Assembly: GCA_030044345.1 (NCBI GenBank)
Contig: JASHVY010000260.1
Span: 1 to 6,466 of the forward strand
DNA length: 6,466 nucleotides
Source: Acetobacteraceae bacterium
GTDB lineage: Bacteria; Pseudomonadota; Alphaproteobacteria; Acetobacterales; Acetobacteraceae
Direction: 5' to 3'
The first letter of the stretch is position 1, and each line of letters opens with the position of its first letter. The notes under the pieces are model-generated. The model had not been told where the DNA came from and ran no database searches. It saw only the letters and a program-made list of their open reading frames with translations. Of the stretch, positions 1 to 6,041 are shown one piece after another. The translations under genes and the position numbers were made by a program.

Positions 1-18
1 CTTTTTCTTCAGAAAAAG
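1..18. terminator. A/T-rich hairpin at window start, possible bidirectional terminator
   Basis: The arms CTTTTTC (1-7) and GAAAAAG (12-18) are perfectly complementary around the loop TTCA, and T8/A11 could pair as well. The stem is unusually A/T-rich for this GC-rich window. It lies before any gene in view, so it would serve a transcript that enters from the left. Both strands carry a run of T, so either direction is possible. The stem contains only two G:C pairs, which makes it a weak terminator on its own. A factor-independent terminator is inferred; only the symmetry is seen. Confidence 0.4.
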
Positions 19-144
19 AAGTCTCCATTCTTTCTGATCCTTTATCGAAGTGCATAACACTCTCGAGAGCTGGACGGCCTCGTCGCTGTCCCGGACCAGC
101 CGGCGATGGCCGCCCCCCCGCACCATCGTCGGAAAAACCTTCTT

Positions 145-177
145 GAAAAAATCTCCTGAACTACAGGAGATTTTTCG
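145..177. terminator. Bidirectional intrinsic terminator
   Basis: A perfect 12-bp stem pairs 147-158 with 164-175 around the 5-nt loop AACTA. The core is TCTCCTG/CAGGAGA, flanked by A and T runs. Read on the plus strand, the right arm runs into TTTTT; on the minus strand it runs into TTTTTT. This is the classic factor-independent form and would work both ways. With the hairpin at 1-18 it probably insulates the transporter operon from transcription entering from the left. No gene that it terminates is visible in the window. Confidence 0.65.
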
Positions 178-350
178 AATGTGACGGACGCGAGGACCGC
201 CGTAATCTCGATGAGCGGACGCGGGCGGCGCGCCAAGCCGCCGGCGATCGGGCGCCAACGGAACGCGAGGAGCGCATTTTTGCCGCCCTGATCGGGGTAT
301 CTCCTGCGAAACGAGCGCGCGCTCGGCGTGAAGAGCGGCTCCCCCGGGCC
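178..350. other. Non-coding stretch upstream of the importer operon
   Basis: Together with the hairpins before it and the leader after it, this forms a stretch of about 460 bases without a supported gene. An open plus-strand frame runs from 147 to a TGA at 453-455, just before the ATPase start. It has no ATG or GTG start, its only TTG codons lie near its end, and its beginning overlaps the terminator hairpin. I recognise no domain in its Arg/Ala/Glu-rich translation. A minus-strand frame at 42-236 has only a TTG start and runs through the terminator. No RNA gene or mobile-element end is recognised here. Confidence 0.4.
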
Positions 351-379
351 TTGCCCTGGAATTTCGCCGCAAATAGAAT
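351..379 (+). promoter_or_regulatory. Putative sigma70-type promoter for the importer operon
   Basis: TTGCCC (351-356) and TAGAAT (374-379) are separated by exactly 17 bases and resemble -35 and -10 boxes. Transcription would start near 386 and leave a leader of about 75 nt before the ATPase start at 460. It lies downstream of the terminator hairpin and upstream of the first gene, where the operon promoter is expected. A 6-bp inverted repeat, TGGAAT (357-362) and ATTCCA (390-395), brackets the -10 box, but it is short enough to be chance. This was found by eye only. Confidence 0.35.
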
Positions 380-459
380 TACGGAGCGTATTCCATCAGC
401 GGCGGAAGACTTACGCCGCCAAGCGACAAGTCCATTGGCGAAGGGGGAAGCCTGAAGGC

Positions 460-2013
460 ATGTCGGCCCTTCTGCAGGTAGAAGCGGTCAGTAAATCCTT
501 TGGGTCCACGGTGGCCCTGCGGGGGGTGACATTCTCCTGTGACAAGGGCGAAATCCACGGGCTGGTGGGTGAGAACGGCGCCGGCAAATCGACACTTCTG
601 AAGATTCTCGCAGGCGTCTTCCCGCCCGATCGGGGGGAGATCCGTCTCGACGACCAAGCGATCCATGACTTTCGCCCAGGAGCGGCAATCCAGCAGGGCA
701 TCGCAATCATCTACCAGGAATTCTCACTGATCCCGGCGCTCACCGTTGCCGAGAACATCTTTGTCGGCCGCGAACCCGAAGCAAATTTCGGCCGCCTCAA
801 CCGAAACGCGATGCGCGATGAGGCGCGGACACTGCTTGCCAGGCTCAACCTGTCCGTCGATCCGGACAGCAACATCGCCACACTGACTGTCGCCGAGCAG
901 CAGGTGGTCGAGATAGCGCGGGCTTTGGCCATCAAGGCCAAGCTTCTGATCCTCGATGAGCCGACCGCGGCACTCGCCGACCGGGAGGCGCGGCAACTGC
1001 TGGACATCCTGCGCGAAGCTCGCGAAACAGGCACGAGTGTAATCTTTGTTTCGCATCGTTTGCACGAGGTGCTGGAGATTGCCGACGTCATCACGGTGCT
1101 CAAGGATGGGCGCGTGATGGCCACGGAGAACGCGGCAGCGTTCAACGAATCACGCCTTATTTCCCTCATGGTTGGACGGGAGCTCTCCCATACCTTTCCG
1201 GCTCGCCACGCAATACCGCATGAGACGGCGATATTGGCGGCCGAGCACCTGACCGCTCAGGAGGGTGGCTTCAGGGATGTGAACTTTCACCTCTCCAGGG
1301 GCGAAATCCTGGGCATCGCGGGCCTGGAGGGTCACGGTCAGCGGGAACTGCTGCGCGCAATCTTCGGTCTCGAGCCGCTTAGCAGCGGTGTAATCCGAAT
1401 CGGTGGAAAGAAGCTGCGGCATCCATCGCCGGCGCGCTGCATCAAACACGGCATGGCCTTTGTCAGCGACGATCGCAAAGGGGAAGGGCTGATCCTTCCC
1501 TTTGACATAACCTGCAACATCAGCCTGACCACATTGTGGCAGCGGCAGACGCTTTTGTTCATCCATCGCCAGGCCGAGAGGAGCGTGGCGCGGGACATCG
1601 TCCGGCGCTTGCAGATCGAACCGCCAGATCTTGGGCGCTTGGTCAGATATCTGAGCGGTGGCAACCAGCAGAAGGTGGTTCTGGGCAAATGGCTGACCAC
1701 CCAGGCAACCGTGCTTCTGCTCGACGAGCCGACGCGGGGCATCGATGTCGGCACCCGGGTCGAGATTTACGCTTTGCTGCGCCGGCTCGCGGATGATGGG
1801 ATGGGAATCCTCGTCGTCTCGCGCGACATGATCGAGCTTCTGGGGATTTGCAACCGTATTCTGGTCGTTGCGAACGGCCGGACCGTTGCGGAACTGGACG
1901 GCATGGCGGCGACGGAAGAAGCCATCATGCAGGCGATCGTCACCGGCACCAGGAGGCAAGCCGCAGGAAACCCAGGGCGGAACTCAGGGCGCGTGGAGAA
2001 TTTTGATTCTTGA
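460..2013 (+). CDS. CUT2-family sugar ABC transporter ATP-binding protein (two fused NBDs)
   Basis: This 517-residue protein is the ATPase of a ribose/xylose/galactose-type importer and should hydrolyse ATP at the inner face of the cytoplasmic membrane. The first domain has a full Walker A (GENGAGKST, 37-45), Q-loop Gln86, a divergent signature (LTVAEQQ, 142-148), Walker B ending ILDEPT (164-169) and H-loop His199. The second domain has a degenerate Walker A without Lys (GLEGHGQRE, 288-296), a canonical signature (LSGGNQQK, 398-405) and LLLDEPTRGID (419-429). This asymmetry is normal for RbsA/MglA relatives, and the length fits the family. A GTG at 328 would add 44 residues without homology. 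The ATG at 460 begins the usual family N-terminus and has GGGGGAAG ten bases upstream. It is the first gene of the operon. Asp456, in VSRDMIELLG, sits where relatives often have Glu (SSELPE). The transported sugar cannot be inferred. Confidence 0.96.
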   Translation: MSALLQVEAVSKSFGSTVALRGVTFSCDKGEIHGLVGENGAGKSTLLKILAGVFPPDRGEIRLDDQAIHDFRPGAAIQQGIAIIYQEFSLIPALTVAENIFVGREPEANFGRLNRNAMRDEARTLLARLNLSVDPDSNIATLTVAEQQVVEIARALAIKAKLLILDEPTAALADREARQLLDILREARETGTSVIFVSHRLHEVLEIADVITVLKDGRVMATENAAAFNESRLISLMVGRELSHTFPARHAIPHETAILAAEHLTAQEGGFRDVNFHLSRGEILGIAGLEGHGQRELLRAIFGLEPLSSGVIRIGGKKLRHPSPARCIKHGMAFVSDDRKGEGLILPFDITCNISLTTLWQRQTLLFIHRQAERSVARDIVRRLQIEPPDLGRLVRYLSGGNQQKVVLGKWLTTQATVLLLDEPTRGIDVGTRVEIYALLRRLADDGMGILVVSRDMIELLGICNRILVVANGRTVAELDGMAATEEAIMQAIVTGTRRQAAGNPGRNSGRVENFDS

Positions 2014-2291
2014 CGAACGTGGCGACATCAGATTGGTCGTTCCGCCCGCTTCCCGAAGGCGGCGAGGCGTGCCGGACACCACCGCGCATTGCCACCGCAT
2101 CACCGATGCTCGACTCCGCTAACCGGCGCGCGACCTTCGCCGGGCGGACCCCAAGCTGCGGCAGCTTGCCGCCTTCGATGCGATGCGCCGCCAACTCGGA
2201 ACGATCCGGCCTTGCCATGGTCGTCGCAGCTTCGCTGCGGTTCGCGCGCAGCGGCGTCGGAATCGTCACCCTGTTCGCCAGGGATCGATAG
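2014..2291. other. Long intercistronic spacer between ATPase and first permease genes
   Basis: The spacer separates two genes that normally lie close together. A 93-codon plus-strand frame fills it exactly: its TTG start (2010-2012) overlaps the ATPase stop, and its TAG (2289-2291) abuts the permease ATG. A minus-strand frame also crosses it (1940-2329). Neither translation is recognisable, both are rich in Arg and Ser, and neither has a convincing ribosome binding site. Two small palindromes are present: CAAGCTGC-G-GCAGCTTG (2152-2168) and CGCAGC-TTC-GCTGCG (2225-2239). It may be a decayed insertion, an intergenic repeat or an mRNA-processing region, and nothing here decides between them. 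Confidence 0.45.
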
Positions 2292-3290
2292 ATGGGAGGC
2301 ATCTCTCTGTCTCTCAAACGCTTCATCAACGTCTACGTGCTGTTCGTGGTCGTGTTCGCCGTTGGCTATGCAATGTTCCCGCCATTCCGGCGCTGGTCGA
2401 ACATGAACGAGCTTCTCGGTGATTCGGTGCCGTTGCTCATGGTATCGGTCGCGCAGCTATTCGCGATGCTGGTGTGGGGGATCGACCTGTCGGTAGGGTC
2501 GATCATGAATGTTGTGATCGCGACCGCTTCGTTTGTCTTCGGCGGCCCCTGGTACCAGTTGCTGCCTGCCATGGCCGGGTGCGTCTGCCTGGGCGCCGGG
2601 CTTGGGCTGGCCAACGGGCTGCTCATCTCGCGTCTGCGCCTGTCCGACTTTGTCGTCACGATGGCGACGTTCATCGGCTACCAGGGGCTGGCCCTGACGA
2701 TACGGCCGACGCCCGGCGGCAGCATCAGTCCGGCTTTTCTCTCCTTCATGTATGGCAACAGTCTTCACGTTCCCAATCCCACGTGGATTGCCGCCGTGCT
2801 GCTTCTCATATTGGCGTATATCTTGCACGCCACTCGGTTCGGTCATTCCATGGTGGCGGTGGGATCGAGCCGGGAGAACAGCTATCTCCTGGGCCTGCCC
2901 GTGGACCGCGTCCGCGTCATTGCTTACGTGATGAGTGGGATATGCGCCGCCATCGCCGCCATCTTTCTTATGGGGTTGATCGGCACCGGCTCGGCGGATG
3001 CAGCAAGCCCTTACCAGCTCGACTCCATCATCGCGACCGTGGTGGGCGGAACCAGCCTCTATGGCGGAGAAGGCAGTGTGCTGGGCACGGTGTTCGGCGC
3101 GCTGATTCTGGAGATTGCGCTGAAGATGCTGACTTACGCCAATCTGCTCGGAAGCTATATTCAGGTGTTTGATGGAGCGACCGTGCTCGTCGTCGTGGCA
3201 GTCCTCTCTGCCACCCGGTTCTACAGTGTCGGCCGCAAACGTGCGGACAAGGCGGCGCCGGAGGAATCCTCCGGCGGTGCGGGGACATAG
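2292..3290 (+). CDS. CUT2-family sugar ABC transporter permease (first of two)
   Basis: This 332-residue polytopic inner-membrane protein belongs to the RbsC/AraH family (BPD_transp_2 fold). Hydrophobic segments begin near residue 14 and recur to about residue 310, followed by a charged cytoplasmic tail. Family hallmarks are GIDLSVGS (63-70), the ANGLLI segment, the loop VGSSRENS (190-197; relatives have VGGNREAA) and the conserved cytoplasmic GGTSLYGGEG (252-261), which is thought to contact the ATPase. The ATG at 2292 follows AGGGA (2280-2284) with 7-nt spacing. The gene lies 278 bp after the ATPase and 29 bp before the binding-protein gene. It probably forms a heterodimeric channel with the second permease at 4800-5777, as in YtfT/YjfF or LsrC/LsrD. 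The substrate is unknown. The family call is secure. Confidence 0.95.
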   Translation: MGGISLSLKRFINVYVLFVVVFAVGYAMFPPFRRWSNMNELLGDSVPLLMVSVAQLFAMLVWGIDLSVGSIMNVVIATASFVFGGPWYQLLPAMAGCVCLGAGLGLANGLLISRLRLSDFVVTMATFIGYQGLALTIRPTPGGSISPAFLSFMYGNSLHVPNPTWIAAVLLLILAYILHATRFGHSMVAVGSSRENSYLLGLPVDRVRVIAYVMSGICAAIAAIFLMGLIGTGSADAASPYQLDSIIATVVGGTSLYGGEGSVLGTVFGALILEIALKMLTYANLLGSYIQVFDGATVLVVVAVLSATRFYSVGRKRADKAAPEESSGGAGT

Positions 3291-3306
3291 GAACGAAAAC
3301 TGAAAT

Positions 3307-3312
3307 GGAGGA
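3307..3312 (+). promoter_or_regulatory. Ribosome binding site that sets the binding-protein start
   Basis: GGAGGA lies 7 nt before the ATG at 3320 and is the best Shine-Dalgarno sequence in the window. It decides between two in-frame starts. The ATG at 3305 overlaps the edge of this motif and has nothing comparable upstream, so 3320 is preferred. A stronger site here than at the permease genes fits the usual need for excess binding protein over channel subunits. Confidence 0.8.
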
Positions 3313-3319
3313 AACGGAC

Positions 3320-4582
3320 ATGACGAAACAGGACGACACCAGCCTTTGGGTCACGATGCGGAACATCGACCGTGTCTGCGATGAGTATTTGACAGGACGG
3401 ATCAATCGCCGGGAGCTATTGGCGGCCGGCACCCGGTTGGGTGTTGGAGCATCCGTGCTGGCTTCGTCTGCCGTCATGCTCGCCACCGCCCGCAATGCTC
3501 TCGCGGCAGGGAGTGTCGCCGATGAGATCATCGCCAAAATCAATCTGCCCTACATAGCCACCCATGATGCCCCGCCGCCGAGCGGCCGTGACATGGTGCC
3601 GGCTGGAAAATACAAGAAACCCGGCCCCTGGACCATCGGATTCAGCAACGATTACTCCAGCAATTCCTGGCGCACGAATATGCTTTGGTGCCTGAAATAC
3701 TATGCCATGCAGCACAAGGACAAAATAAAGGACTTCTACTACACCGACTCCAATCAAAGCATTTCGCAACAGATATCGGACATCCAGTCTCTGCAGGCGC
3801 GCGGCGTGGATGTGCTGCTGCTGGAGCCCGGCGGCGGGACGGCACTGAACGCCGTCATCACCCGGGTTTCTGCAGAGGGTGTTCCCGTGGTGCCGTTCGA
3901 TGGCGTGGTGAAGGGCGCGCCATATGGGCTGTGGGTAGGGATGAACCTGCGCTATATCGGGACCGCCAGCGCAGCCTTCCTGATCAACAAGCTGAACAAC
4001 AAGGGGAATATTCTGATTTGCCGCGGCATGGCCGGGAACCTGATCGATACGCTGTGGTGGGGAGACGCGGAAAAGCTGTTGAAAGCGAGCAATCTGAAGA
4101 TTGTGGGCCAGGTCTACACGAACTGGGACTTCGCTACGGCCAAGTCGAATGTCACCCAGTTCCTTGCCTCGCATCCCGGAGAGATCCACGGAATCTGGAA
4201 CGAAAACGGTGCTGCGGCGATGGGGGTTATCGAGGCTTTCGAGGAGGCCAACCGGCCGGTGCCACCGACGATGGGCGATCAGAACAACGGTTTCCTGAAA
4301 AAATGGCAGTCCTTGGCAGCGAAAACCGGATACGAAGCGCATGGATACATCTACCCGACCTGGCTGAGTTCGGATGCGCTGGCGGATGCGTTCAAGATCC
4401 TGGGCGGGGAATCGGTCTATCATGACGATTTCCAGCCACAACTGGTGATCACCAACCAGAATCTGGAAAAATATGTGCGCCCCAACCTTCCGGACAGCTA
4501 TTTCAGTGCCGACTATCTCCCGGACGATTGGGTGAAGAAGATGTATAGCGAGAAGATCAACTTCAATATCCATGCGTCCTGA
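3320..4582 (+). CDS. Periplasmic sugar-binding protein of the importer, Tat-type signal
   Basis: This 420-residue substrate-binding protein is of the RbsB-like Peripla_BP_4 type and should capture the ligand in the periplasm. The N-terminus has a long polar region, a twin arginine in INRRELLAAG (Arg30-Arg31), a hydrophobic stretch to about residue 57 and a likely cleavage site after ALA (60-62), which points to export in a folded state by Tat. The mature part has the first-strand motif GFSNDYSSNSWR (107-118), PFDG with Asp194, RGMAGN (235-240), and NENGAAAMG (294-302) followed by MGDQNNGF. These are typical of sugar-binding relatives, although ligand contacts cannot be assigned. It is longer than E. 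coli RbsB because of its extended N- and C-terminal parts. The start at 3320 was chosen for its GGAGGA. The gene sits between the two permeases and is followed by two strong stem-loops. The ligand is unknown. Confidence 0.95.
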   Translation: MTKQDDTSLWVTMRNIDRVCDEYLTGRINRRELLAAGTRLGVGASVLASSAVMLATARNALAAGSVADEIIAKINLPYIATHDAPPPSGRDMVPAGKYKKPGPWTIGFSNDYSSNSWRTNMLWCLKYYAMQHKDKIKDFYYTDSNQSISQQISDIQSLQARGVDVLLLEPGGGTALNAVITRVSAEGVPVVPFDGVVKGAPYGLWVGMNLRYIGTASAAFLINKLNNKGNILICRGMAGNLIDTLWWGDAEKLLKASNLKIVGQVYTNWDFATAKSNVTQFLASHPGEIHGIWNENGAAAMGVIEAFEEANRPVPPTMGDQNNGFLKKWQSLAAKTGYEAHGYIYPTWLSSDALADAFKILGGESVYHDDFQPQLVITNQNLEKYVRPNLPDSYFSADYLPDDWVKKMYSEKINFNIHAS

Positions 4583-4645
4583 TCGAGGCCGGTTTTGCGC
4601 GTTGAAGGCGGGCGCGTTGACGAAGGCTCGCCGATCCACCATGGC

Positions 4646-4675
4646 CCGCGACCGGGGCTGCCGCTCCGGTCGCGG
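4646..4675 (+). other. Strong GC-rich intercistronic stem-loop after the binding-protein gene
   Basis: Bases 4646-4658 pair with 4663-4675 around the loop TGCC. This gives 13 consecutive pairs, of which one is a G-U wobble (4656/4665). The outer part is CGCGACCGG against CCGGTCGCG. No T run follows, so it is not a standard intrinsic terminator. It lies 63 nt after the binding-protein stop. In binding-protein-dependent operons, stem-loops at this place often protect the upstream mRNA from 3' exonucleases, as at malE-malF. That role is inferred here. Confidence 0.65.
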
Positions 4676-4698
4676 CGGGGGAATTGCCTTGTCGTCCG

Positions 4699-4787
4699 AG
4701 AACCCGTTTGAGAATGCGCTGTGATGAGCCGGAAACGCGGAAAGCCACGCCGGACGACCACCACGGCCGCATTCTCAAACAGCCTCT
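4699..4787. repeat. Near-symmetric inverted-repeat element with perfect 13-bp arms
   Basis: GTTTGAGAATGCG (4706-4718) is exactly repeated in inverse orientation at 4768-4780. With one bulged base (4767) pairing continues inward: 4719-4723 with 4762-4766, then 4725-4726 with 4759-4760. CCGG at 4729-4732 and 4750-4753 could close the loop. Outward, AGA (4699-4701) matches TCT (4785-4787) across an internal loop. The whole could fold as one long hairpin in RNA, or it could be a small mobile element with terminal inverted repeats (MITE-like). No target duplication is obvious beside it. It ends 12 nt before the second permease start and could affect that gene's translation. Confidence 0.6.
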
Positions 4788-4799
4788 GAGAGGGGGTCG

Positions 4800-5777
4800 A
4801 TGCGACAGGCTTCCCGCACGCTGACGTCGGGCCTTCCGGGTACGCTCGGGATCCATCTGGTCCGGCTGAGACGGCTCGGTGTCTACGGCGGCATCCTGTT
4901 CCTGATCGTGATCGCTGCCGTGCTGCAACCAGCGCTCCTGCGGCCGCGGCAATTGCTGTCGATCACGAACCTTGCATCGGTGCTCGGAATCGTCGCAGTT
5001 GGCCAGACCTTTGTCACCGTGTCCCGTGGGTTCGACATCTCTCAGGCGGGCCTGATCGCCCTCACTGTCGTTCTTTCGAATACCACCATGAATGGCAGTT
5101 CGCACAATATCGCCGTCGGCGTTCTGGTCTGTCTCCTGGCTGGCCTGATTGTTGGAATCGCGAACGGGTTATTCATTACTTTTTTTCGCATCCCTTCGAT
5201 CGTCGCGACATTGGGCACCTTCTCGCTTACGTCAGGGGCGGCGGTCATCTATTCGGGCGGCGTGCCGAGCGGCTCCATCCCACTAACATTCCGAGTGATC
5301 GGCCAGGGACATGTCGGACCATTTCCTGTCTCGACACTTATCTGGATCGTGGTGACGCTGGCGGCCGCGCTCTATCTGCATCGGACCGTGACCGGCCGCG
5401 CTCTGTTGGCGTGCGGCGCAAACAAAGCGGCAGCCAGACAATCCGGGATCAACGTCTTCTTCTACGGCGTTTGGCCGTACGTGCTCTCTTCGGTTGCGGC
5501 GTGCTGTGGTGGACTGGTCTTTGCCGCCTATATGGGGCTGCCCGACCTGCAGGTGAGCTCGTCCTACATGCTCGGCCCGATCGCCTCCGCGGTCGTCGGG
5601 GGAACAAGCCTCGCGGGGGGAGAAGGCACCATGCTCGGCACCTCAGCCGGAGCTTTCTTCCTGACGCTCCTATCGGCGCTCATCATCTCCTTCAACATGA
5701 CAGAGGGTGTGCGCATGATCATTACGGGCGTAATCATTGTCGCGGCAATCTACGCTTCGCAGAAGGAAGGCCAATAG
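4800..5777 (+). CDS. CUT2-family sugar ABC transporter permease (second of two)
   Basis: This 325-residue polytopic membrane protein is also of the RbsC family but is clearly different from the first permease. It has a basic cytoplasmic N-terminus, hydrophobic segments from about residue 29 to residue 318, GQTFVTVSRGFDISQAG (68-84) where the usual family motif is GIDLSVG, a NGLFITFFRIPSIVATLGT segment, the loop ACGANKAAARQSGI, and the conserved GGTSLAGGEG (267-276). The ATG at 4800 is the only usable start, because the frame is closed by stops at 4722 and 4725 with no other ATG, GTG or TTG between. AGGGGG (4791-4796) supplies a close ribosome binding site. It is the last gene of the operon, 217 bp after the binding protein, and both stem-loops lie in that gap. 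It probably pairs with the first permease in a heterodimer, with lower expression than the binding protein if the hairpins work as expected. Confidence 0.95.
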   Translation: MRQASRTLTSGLPGTLGIHLVRLRRLGVYGGILFLIVIAAVLQPALLRPRQLLSITNLASVLGIVAVGQTFVTVSRGFDISQAGLIALTVVLSNTTMNGSSHNIAVGVLVCLLAGLIVGIANGLFITFFRIPSIVATLGTFSLTSGAAVIYSGGVPSGSIPLTFRVIGQGHVGPFPVSTLIWIVVTLAAALYLHRTVTGRALLACGANKAAARQSGINVFFYGVWPYVLSSVAACCGGLVFAAYMGLPDLQVSSSYMLGPIASAVVGGTSLAGGEGTMLGTSAGAFFLTLLSALIISFNMTEGVRMIITGVIIVAAIYASQKEGQ

Positions 5778-5778
5778 G

Positions 5779-5824
5779 GGCGAGATCGCGAGCAGGATCC
5801 GCGTTGCGTGCAATTGATCTCGCC
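5779..5824 (+). other. Stem-loop just after the second permease stop
   Basis: GGCGAGATC (5779-5787) is perfectly complementary to GATCTCGCC (5816-5824), with a 28-nt loop. The left arm begins two bases after the permease stop codon. The words TCTCGCCG recur at 5833-5840, so the left arm could pair there instead. No T run follows directly. It could stabilise or end the operon transcript, possibly with Rho. The function is inferred from position only. Confidence 0.4.
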
Positions 5825-5867
5825 GACAAATTTCTCGCCGCGATCGAGCCCTGACGCGGATTCCTGA

Positions 5868-5888
5868 GGTCCTTTTTCAAGAAAAACC
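5868..5888. terminator. Possible bidirectional terminator between convergent genes
   Basis: TTTTT (5873-5877) and AAAAA (5882-5886) flank CAAG, and GG (5868-5869) can pair with CC (5887-5888) if two C bases bulge. It lies between the end of the importer operon and the end of the convergent VOC gene, where a shared terminator is expected. The word TTTTTCAAGAA also occurs on the minus strand next to the hairpin at 145-177, which suggests a terminator style common in this genome. The stem is short and imperfect. The rest of 5778-6041 holds no gene I can support, only a 9-bp direct repeat ATGACCGAT at 5958 and 5971. Confidence 0.4.
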
Positions 5889-6041
5889 GGGAAGCGCAAT
5901 CGCCGCAATGGATCGCCATGGCCCGCTATCGAAACGGTTCGGATTCGTTCCGTTCGCATGACCGATTTGAATGACCGATGGATAGGCGCTCGGCGCTTGC
6001 GCGGCTTCGCAGGTCTGCGGATCGTCTGTCCGCCCTTCAGG

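Noticed and set aside
60..69. 10-bp palindrome CTCTCGAGAG
   Set aside because: Several palindromes of this length are expected by chance in a window of this size, and it is not placed near a promoter that I can support.
42..236. Minus-strand open frame of 64 codons
   Set aside because: It starts with TTG, runs through the perfect terminator hairpin at 145-177, has no recognisable protein features and lies in a non-coding leader.
328..459. GTG-started 44-residue N-terminal extension of the ATPase
   Set aside because: The extension has no family homology, covers the likely promoter, and the ATG at 460 has a purine-rich site upstream and begins the normal family N-terminus.
2010..2038. Possible promoter for the first permease, with TTGACG at 2010-2015 as a -35 box
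   Set aside because: No acceptable -10 box lies 15-18 bases downstream; the candidate hexamers match TATAAT poorly.
4597..4626. Tandem 15-bp direct repeat beginning GCGCGTTGA
   Set aside because: There are only two units with 12 of 15 positions matching, in GC-rich DNA; too weak to call a regulatory iteron.
3416..4642. Minus-strand open frame of 408 codons opposite the binding-protein gene
   Set aside because: It is antisense to a gene with clear family motifs; its openness reflects the codon use of the plus-strand gene, and the translation has no recognisable domain.
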